DNA of 64,000 nt from Tetracentron sinense (Eukaryota > Streptophyta > Magnoliopsida > Trochodendrales > Trochodendraceae): contig CM026574.1 of the NCBI GenBank assembly GCA_015143295.1, positions 10,418,938 to 10,482,937 on the forward strand, in the 5' to 3' direction. This document shows, piece after piece, positions 11,301 to 22,126 of the stretch (position 1 is its first letter; every line of letters begins with the position of its first letter). The notes beneath the pieces were generated by a model that did not search any database, was not told where the DNA came from, and saw only the letters and a list, made by a program, of their open reading frames with translations. The position numbers were made by a program, and so were the translations under genes.

Positions 11301-14096
11301 TCTTCTTTTCCATATAGAAGCAGTGGATTGCAATGTTGATTAATTTCATCACTAAGTTGAAATGCCATATATGCTTCATTAGTGTTTTCCACTTTCTTGC
11401 AATCTTTGAATGAAAAGAAAAGGATATTCATATCTATATCTCAATTACAATGTTCGTAACCTTCTATGTTTCCTTATGCTTAGTTTCATTCCTAAAGTTA
11501 AAAATTGAATCAACCATGCCAAAATATTGATGTTATCAAGAACTTCCAACATCTGGAGGAGATAGTATAAGATTATATTCCCGTGTAATTTTCATGAAAC
11601 AAAATGCTGGTATTCTTCAAGTAATTCTGAGTCTTGCAACTGTAGAACTAATAACCATTTATCATTGTATTTTTTGCATTTATATTGGAAGCTTACAGTT
11701 CTTCATTGTCTAGAGTACCATTTTCATGCTATTTTGTTCATAGTTTGGAAATTTAAAGCCTCTAATGCATTTATTTTTTCTTAAAGGTAAGCCTGTCTTG
11801 TTCGTCAAGAGTACTTACAAGACAGGGAACTGGACTGGGACCATAGAGAGCCTCGCGAGGCCTCCAAACTAGAGGAAATCAACTAGAAAGTGTAGGGGAA
11901 GTGTTATATAACTTCTACCTAAAAGTTTCCCTGTAAAAATCATCTTTTCTCATCTGACTATCAGCATACATCTGCAACAATTATAATGGCTTGTAAATTC
12001 GTCATTTTGGCCACAAATGCACGTCTCTTTGTAATTAATACATATTTTTCTTAGTTTTCTCAAGAAAGTATCTTCACCTTATAGGCTTATAAACCATCCT
12101 CTTTCCTTTAGGAAATAGGGCAAGGCCACACATTTTGTTTTGCTAAACAAGGCATCTAGTTCTTCCATGGATTATTGCCATTGAGAAATCCTGACATCTT
12201 CCATATATGTCTGAGGTGTATAGACTAGAGACTAGAGGAGTCAGTAGTGATAATGAAAACTTTATGTTGATGTTAATGGACTTGCAACCAGCAAAATGAA
12301 TAAGAGGAATACAAATAAAAAAGAAATAACTACATATTTTGCATGTCATTGTTTGCTGAATCATTTTTCAAGGTTTATTATACGGATTGTACCTTAGAAT
12401 GATGACACTGAAGTTTGTTAAGGCCTCAACCTTATGCATTTTTTGTGAGTGTTTAACCCTTAATGATGCAATGGATATTTGAATTTTTTTTTGTTAACTG
12501 CAGTGGGCATCAGCAATCGAGAGTTTAGACTGTGGCAATCCTGGGTCAGACAAGAACTTTGGCATGAAGCAACGACCTGATGGTGATATTGAGATTGACG
12601 AGAAATTTTGGGAGGAGGATTTCCATATCCCCACATGCCAGAAATGCAATGGAGTTCTGAAACCTGATGTAAGATTTCTGTTTCCTGTGAAATGAAATTT
12701 ACAGTTATGTATACAGAACATAAGCTTTTTCTATGAAGGGTAAAATTGGGTTAGGAAGGACCACAACCAGGTATATTATAATGAAAAAATGATTACAGTG
12801 AAGGATATCTACAATTTCTAGTATGCAAACATAGTCAAGACCGGACTTGCTCAGTTTCATCCCTTCCATTCTTTAAAGTCACGAGAATAGATTAGACATT
12901 GGGAAGTCCACACTTATGGTCAGTTTTTAGTTCTCACTATCGTTCAATAGAAATGCACATGTTAAGTTTTGAATGAATCTACAACCTTGCAGTTAGAGGT
13001 TGTACTGCACCTGTAGAAGCATAAGGGTGTGTTTGTTTAGCAGGAAATTAGCATGAGAAATATCAATTCCTAGGAAATAACTAATGTTTGTGTGTTAGGT
13101 GTGCCCATTTTCCGAGAAATGAGATTGGCATGAGAAACAAATTTACCATCCTACAGGGAAATTAATGTCTCAGCCTCAACCTTGAGACATGAATTTCTTG
13201 TCAAATTTTAAAAGACCGTGGGAAATCATAAAACCCTCTCTCTTGACACTATTTTATTTTATAATTTTTTTGTTTTGTTTTTTTTTTGTTTATAAAATGA
13301 AAATTGAAAAAAATGTTCATTTCCCATACCTAGCCTAACATAGGAACTATGAATTGAGGGAATTTACTTTTGAATTCCCATGTTGTACCAAACATAGAAC
13401 ACACATGTCGCACGAAATTGAATTTCTCAAGAGTTAAATCTCTTGGGAAATTCAATTTCTTGAGAGATACATGTTCGCGAAAGGAACACACCATAATAGA
13501 ATTATGGATGTTTCCTCCAGGTGCACATGTTAATTATGAGAGGCCAACAACAATGACCTTACAACTCTACCAAAGGAAATCACCATATATGATTTCTGAT
13601 ACTGGTTAATCTCCATGAAACAGAATTGGAAATATCTAAAAGTAATTTTCAAATTTGGTGCAGACAGACAAAAGCATAGGGTAGACACGGAAAGTGTTGA
13701 CAACTGGATGCACATCATACACAAAGCTTTAATATACTAATTTAGTAGGATTTGCAGCCCATATGGCCCAATACGGCCTATGTATGAATCGGTGCTTTAA
13801 AAAGAGGCTTACACCTCGAGGCTCGCCTTAGGGTGAGGCTTAAAGAAAAAGCCTTGAGGCTCAACCATGAGTCTTAAACCCCATGAGACACACACCTTAT
13901 ACCTTGAAGCTCGCTTTATGTATATGGCGTAAATCTCATATATTAACTAAAATTAGGTTCTTAGTCACAACTGAGATTTAAATTTCTTTTTTCTTAATTT
14001 GTTATTTATTTCAACTAATTTATATAGTATTTCCTATGTGTACATGTGCGTCCACACGGACATACACGAATACAACTATATATATATATAAGTGTA

Positions 14097-14132
<36 letters not shown>

Positions 14133-16050
14133 CACTATAATCTTTCATTAACTTTTTGAATTTCTTTGCAGTTTTTCTTACATTTTATTTATTTGTTAAA
14201 ATGAGAGAGCGTGAAGCTTTCTTGTGAGGCTTACGCCTCACACATCTTGAGGTCCTAACGCCTCGCCTCACGCATCTTGGTCCTAAAGCCTCGCCTCACG
14301 CCTTCACGTTTTAAAACATTGGTATGCATAGCATTCTCCAGGACAAAATGCCTTCAAATGCCCCATGATATATGATATTTTAATCATTCATTTAGATTCT
14401 GTTTTTCTAGAAATGAGGTCCTTAAGTAATTATGCTCTATCTAGTCTTGTATATTTTGGCCATTTTGAGTCAGTGATTGTGTTCCTGATAACTTTCAATG
14501 TTTATCTACAGTTCAACTCAGCAAATTGTGCAGGCAGTAACAATTGTGATTAATAACTACCCAACAAACAAAATATTAGGGTGATCTCTTGATATTCTTG
14601 TCTACTTGATATTTTTTTTGTAAAGGTTGTCTTCTTCGGTGATAATATTCCCAAAGATAGAGCTAATAAAGCAATGGAAGCTGCAAAAGGATGTGATGCT
14701 TTGCTTGTATTGGGATCATCACTGATGACCATGTCTGCTTTCCGACTTGTAAGGTACGGATAGTCTGTAAAGGTCTTTGTTTCATAATAATAATAATAAT
14801 AATAGCTCAACATCTGCATATTTTTCATTTCATAATGAAAATGGAGCTGTAAAAAACTTCAGGAAGCCAAATAATTTTGTTTTCTAACCAAAATACCTAC
14901 ACACATGAAAGAAAGTTTTCCACCTATATTCACCTGTAGTATATTGGTATCTTATGTAGAGAAGATTGTAGACCACAACATGAATTGCATTAGAACACAA
15001 AATTTCGACTATAGTGCGTGTTTGGTTGCAAGGCTAATTCAATGGGTGTAGTAGCACTAGGCGAGATCACGGTTATTTTTCTTACAAAATATATTTATTT
15101 ATTAAACGGTAATTTTCTTATTTGGTTAAGTGGGAAACACAGTCATGATTACATGTCCTCCAAAAGGCACATTTTCTTTTTCTCCCCTTTTTAATGCATG
15201 CAAGCGACTATCTGAAAATCTTGGTTTACCATTATGTTGCCTAAATCTACCTTCTCACATTCATCATTGCAAATATACATTCCCTAAAGATAACTCATTG
15301 AGACATGAATTATATTGGTGTATAGACCTCGGGCATGGCCGCATGGATAGTTGATCTGCTTGATTACTACTTACTCCTGATAGCATATCTTAATAGTTAA
15401 GAGTCTACAGATCCTACACATGGTTCAGAGTGAGCGTAAAAGTAGTTTCTAGCTGATGTGGCACTACTCACTTAAACATGAATGTGTATATAACATTATA
15501 ACCATTTTTAAGTTTTAAGCAAGACGGATTTGGGAGTAAGTATGTCCCAACAGTTGGCTCGTTGATTTTTTATGTTATGATCAGTAGTAGTTAATAACCA
15601 GTGGAAGCTGCATTCCTTGCAATTTTTATCAACCACATGGGCTTTAAAGGAATCAGATATTCAAATTAAGATCTTCAAGTTCAATCTTTATTCGAACTTT
15701 TAAGATGAAATAAATCATCAATGCAACTTGATCCTCCGTATTTTATCATCTTTCGGCTGAGAAAATTCTTCGAACTGAACTTCATTTTGAATTGAATTTC
15801 ACAGAGCTGCTTATGAGGCAGGTGCCACTGTTGGAATTGTGAACATAGGGGTAACACGGGCAGATGAATTTGTGCCTTTAAAAATCAATGCTCGATGTGG
15901 GGAGGTATAGTCCTGTAACGTCAACTTAACAGCCATTACTGTACACCAGTATCTGAGCTTCTTTTGATCCTTGGGTACCTTGATTTCTTATTCCAGATAC
16001 TACCGAGATTGCTTGACATTGGATGCCTCACCATACCAACTCTTCAATGA
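8319..16050 (+). CDS. SRT2: SRT2-type sirtuin (class II, SIRT4-like), first exon not found
   Basis: Ten exons join in frame with GT-AG borders: 8319-8376, 8494-8758, 8930-8995, 9578-9623, 10630-10790, 10883-11012, 12504-12668, 14626-14753, 15805-15904 and 15997-16050 (TGA). They give 390 residues. Visible motifs are TTCRVSIPG, the NAD-binding [31 protein letters not shown], the catalytic His in LELHG, and zinc cysteines CLEC and CQKC. Further on are [44 protein letters not shown] and [13 protein letters not shown]. This is the plant SRT2 order, and Arabidopsis SRT2 has 373 residues. The family removes acyl groups from lysine using NAD and is reported mainly from mitochondria. The start codon was not found: exon 8319-8376 begins in frame with no Met, so at least one upstream exon with the targeting peptide is missing. 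All key residues are present, and introns carry MITEs (13027-13491, 13790-14321). Confidence 0.93.
13027..13491. mobile_element. possible hAT-like MITE in an SRT2 intron
   Basis: It begins GGGTGTGTTTGTTTAGCAGG and ends GAACACACC, a short inverted match. Flanks share CATAA. The interior holds inverted pieces such as gaaattcaatttc. The TGTGTTTG start is common in plant hAT MITEs. The boundaries are tentative. Confidence 0.45.
13790..14321. mobile_element. hAT-type MITE in an SRT2 intron
   Basis: The left end CGGTGCTTTAAAAAGAGGC and the right end GTTTTAAAACATTG form imperfect terminal inverted repeats, followed inward by GCCTCGCCTC-rich sub-terminal repeats in both orientations. The flanks GTATGAAT (13782-13789) and GTATGCAT (14322-14329) are an 8-bp target duplication with one mismatch. 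Length is 532 bp and it is non-coding. It lies between exons 7 and 8 of SRT2. Confidence 0.8.
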
Positions 16051-16470
16051 GGATATCATATGAGGTACAGTAAAATGTGTATTTGTTAGTTAATTTAATT
16101 GAAGACCTAAGATACATGTGTATATTTTGTCTTATTATTGTCTTCCTTTTCTTTTGTTTAGCCTTATTTTTGCTCTTCTGGTTCATTTTTTGTGAACCTA
16201 AGTAGCTATTGTACTTTGCCTTTTCTTCTTTTTTTAATGTATGATACATTACCAATCAAAAAGGGAAAAAGAAAGATACAAGTGTTTATTGCTTTTGGGA
16301 TTTATAACCTGTCAAAGGTTTTGGTATCCTGCAGGCTTTAGCTTAAAGTTGAGGTGATAGCTCTATTATTGTCAGTTTTGGTTGAGCACAACTCCTCAGG
16401 TTTATGCACAATGACATAAACGCTTGAATACTATTGTGGCAGAGTACCAAACAATCGAGAACAAAGATTT
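16051..16470. other. SRT2 3' flank
   Basis: AT-rich sequence after the SRT2 stop codon, presumably 3' untranslated region and terminator. No canonical AATAAA signal that could be assigned with confidence was picked out. Confidence 0.4.
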
Positions 16471-16833
16471 AAATATGGGTTTTGGGGTTCATAACGGTTT
16501 CAACCGAAACCATTATGTATCGCCGATACCGATATGTATATGATACATCTAAAAAGCTTTTTTTAAAAAAATCACAAGACCCAACTCACAAACTATCAAT
16601 ATTCAATCAAGATGTAATCTAATCCTAAAAAAAAAAAGGCAAACAATAAAATAAATTAGTATTTGTCAACAACATATTTAAAACTGTCTAACTAATCTAA
16701 AAAATTAAGAAAAAAATCAGCAATATTGTTTAAAAATAAAAACATTTTATTTCTAATTTGAATATAGAGTTACAGATTACATTCTAAATGTGTCAGTGTC
16801 AGTATTATAGCAATTACTTATTACTCATAACAC

Positions 16834-16872
<39 letters not shown>

Positions 16873-17086
16873 AAAGTAGAAAAAAGCAATTAAAAATATA
16901 TATAACAATAATTTGTTACACTTCGAACAAAACTGATACGTATCGAATGAATCCTACCGACACATTAATTTCGGACGAGTCATATTAACCCCTTAATAAT
17001 AGTATCTCATTGTAAATATCGTATAGGTCATCACCAAAACCGATATATATCAGGCGATCCGTATCGGTTTTTGCGATATTTCCATG
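16470..17086. mobile_element. decayed hAT-like element with TATCG sub-terminal repeats
   Basis: The right end reads ...GTATCGGTTTTTGCGATATTTCCATG, so the complement starts CATGGAAATATCGC. This resembles the ends of the elements at 49575 and 57623. The left side has AACGGTTTCAACCG and TATCGCCGATACCGATA, but no clean left terminus or target duplication. A (GA)n run lies inside at 16835-16870. Confidence 0.4.
16835..16870. repeat. (GA)n microsatellite
   Basis: About 17 uninterrupted GA dinucleotides. Confidence 0.95.
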
Positions 17087-17816
17087 GTGGAGAAAAACAT
17101 TTGATTATCAAACCCTCATTTATTTCTCAAGTGATTTCAGGTAAATTTGTGGAGAGAAACTTGTAATTCAATTTCAGTCATGAAAGGGAATGAATTATTC
17201 GTACAGAGGCCACTTCAGCAAGCAAATGTTTTGGTTTCTTGAATTAAATTCTACTCCATTGGAAAAATCATATGCTCCTTCTTTGTCCTACTAGAATGTT
17301 TTGCCCTGCCTTTTCGGCTCTTTTTGGTTAGCAAGAAAAAACATGAAAGGAAGACAAGAAAAATCCATACTATTTTTTTCCTTTACCTTAACTTTCTTGT
17401 GTTTTCATGCTAACCAAAAGAGAGCCTTCTTGTTCTTAATTGATCAGTTTTGTCTTGTTTTATGTGGTGTTGGTGTGGGACTCTCTGTACAAATGTACAA
17501 TCGGCGAAATGTTTAATTGTATTGCACTCCTTTTATCAAAGGGGCAACCATTTAATATTTTTGGTATTTCAAATTTCTGTTACCCATCTTAACTCCAACG
17601 TTAATCTTAGATCCATCCAAGCATCTCCCTTGCATGTCCTGTAGAATAGTAGGCCATATAAACCATAGAAATGGTCAATGAGATTGGGAAGAAAGATCCT
17701 GCCAAATAATAGTAAAACAAAACAGACTGACTTCACAATATTGAAAATGCATTTCTAACTGCAAACTCATAGCATTTAGTCAGTGAATAATATTTTGCTT
17801 TACCACTTTTAGGTTG

Positions 17817-17882
17817 TGTTTGGTTAAACTTTTGGGGCTACTTCTCCTTCTGATTTGCAGAGAAGTTTAACCAAACAGGCCC
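17817..17882. mobile_element. tiny palindromic MITE-like element
   Basis: TGTTTGGTTAAACTT at the left is answered by AAGTTTAACCAAACA at the right, with about 35 bases between them that also pair partly (cttctc / gagaag). The whole is about 66 bp, the form of a miniature foldback element of the TGTTTGG type. No target duplication is clear. Confidence 0.6.
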
Positions 17883-18262
17883 TTAGTGGACTACAGCAAC
17901 CAGCAATGATGCAGGTAATATTGTATTTTCTTAGATATGTGTAGTGAGTTTGTAGATTTCATATTCAAAACAGGTGCTAGATTACTTCAACCTTTCCTTT
18001 TCTGTTAAAAGAGCGCCACATTCCTTGTTCAAGATGCAGGTAAAATAAGGAAAATCGTCCGCTCTTCGGGCGCGCAAGGAATGCATCTCCCCCCCTCCCC
18101 TTGCATCAAATGTCCCTTTTCAACTCTTTTTATTAATCGTGGCTAAGATTCACTGATCCTTATGGTTAAAGCATAACCTTGGTTTTTAGATGAAAAAAAA
18201 ATTAACCACACATGTTAAAACTTGTTATCTATAGTTCAAAGTTAGTTAAAGGGGCTTTGTAA

Positions 18263-18292
18263 GGGCAAGGAGCAATAGTGTGCTCCTTGCCC
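18263..18292. repeat. perfect 12-bp hairpin
   Basis: GGGCAAGGAGCA (18263-18274) and TGCTCCTTGCCC (18281-18292) are exact inverted repeats around a 6-base loop, in the intergenic space between SRT2 and AMS. Confidence 0.85.
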
Positions 18293-18472
18293 CGAGGAGA
18301 GGATTATTGCTCAAAAAATAAGGCAGAAAATCAGAAAATAGAAAATAAATCAATGATAGAACATTGGAATTACATGGTTCGCCCGCTATGTCCATGTAGA
18401 TCTTCTTCACTAATCACAAGCAAAAGACACAAGGGTATTCTAACTCCCTCTCTCACGCTTTTACACTAATGC

Positions 18473-18745
18473 TCCGTTTGTTTGCACGTAAATGATTTTA
18501 CGGCGTAATTTTTTTTTTTAAATACAAAAAAAAAAAGTCAAAAAAATTTTAAATTTAAAAAATTGTGAATAAGAGTATTTTTATAATTTTTAAAGAGGGT
18601 ATTTTATAGGAAAATGACTTACGAGTTTTTGAAATGTAAGTCATTTTCCAGAAAAGTGGTTTCTTTCCGGTCAAACATTTTACTTACGCCGGTACAAAAT
18701 ATATTCCAGATATACCCTAAAGCCCACTTGTAACGGGTGTAAACA
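18473..18745. mobile_element. possible MITE of the CTCCGTTTGTTTGCACG type
   Basis: The left CTCCGTTTGTTTGCACGTAAA has a weak inverted partner at the right (GTGTAAACAAAT). Internal pieces (gtaagtcattttcc, tttacttacgcc) repeat in both orientations. The right end abuts the foldback element at 18761. Confidence 0.45.
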
Positions 18746-18760
18746 AATATTGGGATTGAA

Positions 18761-18914
18761 GAATGCTAGCCCTACTCTTAATCAACCCCCACTCTCACCC
18801 TCCACCAACCACCTGTACATTCTGCAATGATTTAAGCACTCTCTCACCAAAAAAATGGAGAAGTGGTTGTTAGAGGGTGAGAGTATGGGTTGATTGAGAG
18901 TAGGACTAACATTC
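18761..18914. mobile_element. foldback MITE, ~154 bp
   Basis: The left arm GAATGCTAGCCCTACTCTTA and following CCCACTCTCACCCTC are mirrored by the right arm GAGGGTGAGAGTATGGGTTG and GAGTAGGACTAACATTC. Arms are about 50 bp with some mismatches, leaving a loop of about 40 bases. Non-coding; superfamily not settled. Confidence 0.7.
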
Positions 18915-19799
18915 CTCGGTTGCCTAATTCTTCCATGCTTCATCCTTGCCTGAGTGATGAGCCTAAACTGTTCTAAAATAACAAAAATTTAAAAAATGCT
19001 CAAAATCAAGTTAGGATTCTTGAACTAATTTGGCTTGATCTCATTCATTTGAGTATGTAGGCAGCCCTCATAGGTCAGGCACATCCAAATTTAAATTTTC
19101 TTTTGGTTTCTTTAAATGTATGTTTAATTTCTTTCTAGCATAATGATTATGTGCATGAGTTAGTTTTTAACATAGTTTATAAAATGAAATTTTTTTTCTT
19201 AATTTTCCTTAACTTGGTTTAGATTTAAGGAGTACATAACCATCCGGGGATGGAGGTTTAGGGGTATCTAACACCTTTCATTAACTTAAATGAATCTCTT
19301 ACCATTAATCTCATTTTGATCATGTCTTATCCATTAGACTTGGATCCTATTTTCCCCCTAATTTAAATGGGTGGCAATTCTATCTTAGATTGTTTAGCAT
19401 CATTCTGTTTGGGGAATATTCTTTCTTTTTCTGGAAAGACGATAAATTTCCATGCATGTCTACAACAAGCATGTGTTTTTTTTTGTTGACCACAATAGGA
19501 CGGCCTTGTCATTATTAGTGATAGTGAGTTAGGTGAGTGGGCCCTCCTTACACTTCAAACAAAGGGAAATTATCTCAATACATACATTGGGTAATAATCT
19601 AGATCTCTATGAATAATCAATCACTAGAACCACATCCTAGTGAGGAGAACATCCTCACCATCTTAACTAAAGGGGTGGGTGTGGGTTGGACCTTCATAAT
19701 TAATTTTTATGGTAACTTGTACCCTTGCATCAGTGGTATCAAAATAAGATGACTTTCTCACCCATCTACTAAATAAGTCCAGATAAGCAAAATTGAATT

Positions 19800-20410
19800 G
19801 AAGTGCATTTGCTCTCAAGCTAAATTGGCTAACCTGCTTGGCTGGTTTGAGCCAAACTCAAGCTGGGTTTTAGTCTCAAATGAGCTAAGTCAAGCTTTTA
19901 TTTGAGCTTGAATGTTTAAACAAGTTGAGCTTGAGTCAGGCCATGTTTATTTAGGTTCCCAAACTCGACTCGTATAGGGTTTTATATAATTATATATATA
20001 CATACTAATATGGGATAATATTTTTAGTTTTTTAAATCATAACTTATAGTACTTTATAAGTTGTAACAAAAAAAAAATTAAGAGAATAATATTAAAGAAA
20101 CGTTAAGAACTTAAAACAAAATAATGTTATATAACTCTCTACTCTTTGAAGTTAATGACACCACTGAAATCTTATTTTTTTGTATATGAATGGATTAATT
20201 TTGTGTAGTTTCTTGTATTGATTAATAATAAATATTTTTATTAAAATTATACAAAGTAGCCCTAAAATTCGATAAACTCGAGCCACTAGAGAGCGGCTTA
20301 GCTTGAATCAAGTTCAAGCTCAAACTAAGCTCGAGATCAGTCAAGCTTTGTTCGAGCTTAAGCCTAAACATACATTCGAGCTTGAGCCAAGTTCAAGCCA
20401 ATCTATGGTG
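19800..20410. mobile_element. decayed DNA-element remnant with CAAGCTTGAGC-type repeats
   Basis: Both ends are rich in forms of gagcttgagc / gctcaagct in opposite orientation, around an AT-rich centre. This mirrors the architecture of the intact MITE at 41319-41780. Boundaries and target duplication are not visible. Confidence 0.4.
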
Positions 20411-20544
20411 GAATACATGTCTAATTTCTTCCTCACTTATTTGAGTAAACATGATTCTTGCATTTTTAGGTTATTATTTTTATTTTTATATTTTTCATGT
20501 TTCAACCTGATGTCGAGCGTTTAGACTATTTTTCCTTTGGGAGT

Positions 20545-20693
20545 GTTTGTTCCATGGTAACTATTTTTCCTTTTGGGGAAGGACTTGAGTTCGAATCTAT
20601 TGTTGTTGCGACAGTTTAGAGACTCACCTTTGACCTAAACTATCTACTAATCTAGATAAATTGATGTCACCTTACCCAAAAAAAAAAAAAAAA
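20545..20693 (+). mobile_element. SINE-like repeat with Pol III B box and poly-A
   Basis: GAGTTCGAATC at about 20587 is a good tRNA-type B box. About 100 bases later the sequence ends in tacc and a run of about 16 A. A weak A-box-like stretch lies about 40 bases upstream (catggtaact). This matches a tRNA-derived plant SINE. It is not a tRNA gene, as no cloverleaf is formed. Confidence 0.5.
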
Positions 20694-20699
20694 TGATTC

Positions 20700-22126
20700 A
20701 ACCCAAGCCCAACCCAGAATCAGAAAACTTAACATCAAGCCCACCATTAATCGGGGTTGGGTCAGGCATGGCCGAGCTCACCCAAGTGGCACATGTAGGT
20801 AATGGAGATACATGGCAGAAGAAGCAGTATTGCATGCAATCAGAATCAAAGATTTTGTGGGTCACTAGCTTCGTTGGATTCATACGAATTCTAAGAACTA
20901 CAAGGATCCGCTGCAAAACGAAGCATACAAAAGGCTGCTGCAAGAGGTGTAAAACCCTAACCCTAACATGGTATTCGATTGCAACATCAGCATTTCTAGA
21001 ACGTAAGAAGGGAAGAGTTATTACCCAAAAAAAAAGAAAAGAAGGGAAGCATTAACCTTTGGGAGTTAGGATTAGGGTTTCTCATTAACTTCTTTTGAGC
21101 AGTCCATAAAACACCCAAAAATAACATTGTAGCTCCTACACTGTAGCATAGGTTTTAGAAAATACTGATGTGGCACACAATCTTGTGCCTTCTGTAGAAG
21201 TCTTTTGCAGGTACCATTGCAGCGAATCGTCTCTCTAAAACTGTTACATAGTAGTTGAGAGTCGTGACTTAAAAGAGTAATGAGACATGAGAGAAAATAT
21301 TACCGAAACGATTCCTTCACCTGAAAATGTAGAAAGTTGTTAGGGTTCGCTCATGCAATTATCTCCTGCCATCATTGTATCCCAGATTCTCTTTTCTTCC
21401 CATCAAAACCAGATAACTACTAATCTCTCTCTCACAAAAAAAAAAAAAAAAAAAATTAGAGAGAGAAAATTTACTGTTCACGCAAGCACTGCAGGTCACC
21501 TACCAATGTAACAGCCAAACTACAAAACTTGTAATAATCTGATTCCTTTTTGCTCTTCAATCTTAATTCAGAACCCATAAACATGGAGGAGGGAAGTTTT
21601 AGTTTTCTTTTATTTTATGCTGATGAGATGGAGTTTTTCAGGTGAGATGGGTCTTCTTGCCTTCAATAATGGTGCAGTTATCCATTCCTATCCATCTCAT
21701 GTTTGTTTGTATGGGTCTTTGCTTAATTTTGTTATTCTGCTTCTCTTTCTTTCTACTTAGTTCAGTAAAAAGTGTTAGCCACATACATACAGCCAGTGAA
21801 AGAGGGTACCTCTCTCTAAAGTCTAACCACAGAAATTTCTCAAACTGTAGATTCATGTACAGGCCTTAATATCAAACCACCCCAGATGGATAAAACATCT
21901 CAAATTGCTAGGATTCAAGTGTTGATCCAGATGTGTCTCTCCTGGCCTCTACTCCAACCTCTCTTTTTCTATTTTATAGATTAAAATAATAAAGAACAAT
22001 ATTTTGAAATCACACTTTATGGGTGGCCAGAATAGTGTAGTATTTTCTTGTTTTTTTAATCCAATGAGGAATGATCTTTTCATGCCAATAATTAAATTGA
22101 TTAGTATTATAATTATTTCATTACAG
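20700..22126. other. upstream region of the AMS-type gene, no exon recognised
   Basis: No reading frame here resembles the N-terminal MYC-type domain expected ahead of the bHLH exons. There are poly-A and (CT)n tracts and some low-complexity open frames. The stretch from 22004 is open in frame with the first AMS exon, but an intron acceptor (ttacag) at 22126 and the family alignment argue that it is intronic. Confidence 0.5.

Noticed and set aside
20580-20600. tRNA gene suggested by the B box
   Set aside because: No matching acceptor stem or cloverleaf; the SINE reading explains the B box and poly-A.
20944-20962. telomere-like ccctaaccctaa
   Set aside because: Only two units; chance or repeat debris, not an interstitial telomere array.
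20693-21055. 120-residue open frame on the plus strand
   Set aside because: It starts in the poly-A of a SINE-like repeat, is low-complexity, has no family motif and no splice context.
22004-22126. Met at 22004 as the start of the AMS-type protein
   Set aside because: The frame before 22127 is AT-rich with no family similarity, and a good acceptor (ttacag) lies at 22121-22126 exactly where the family alignment begins.
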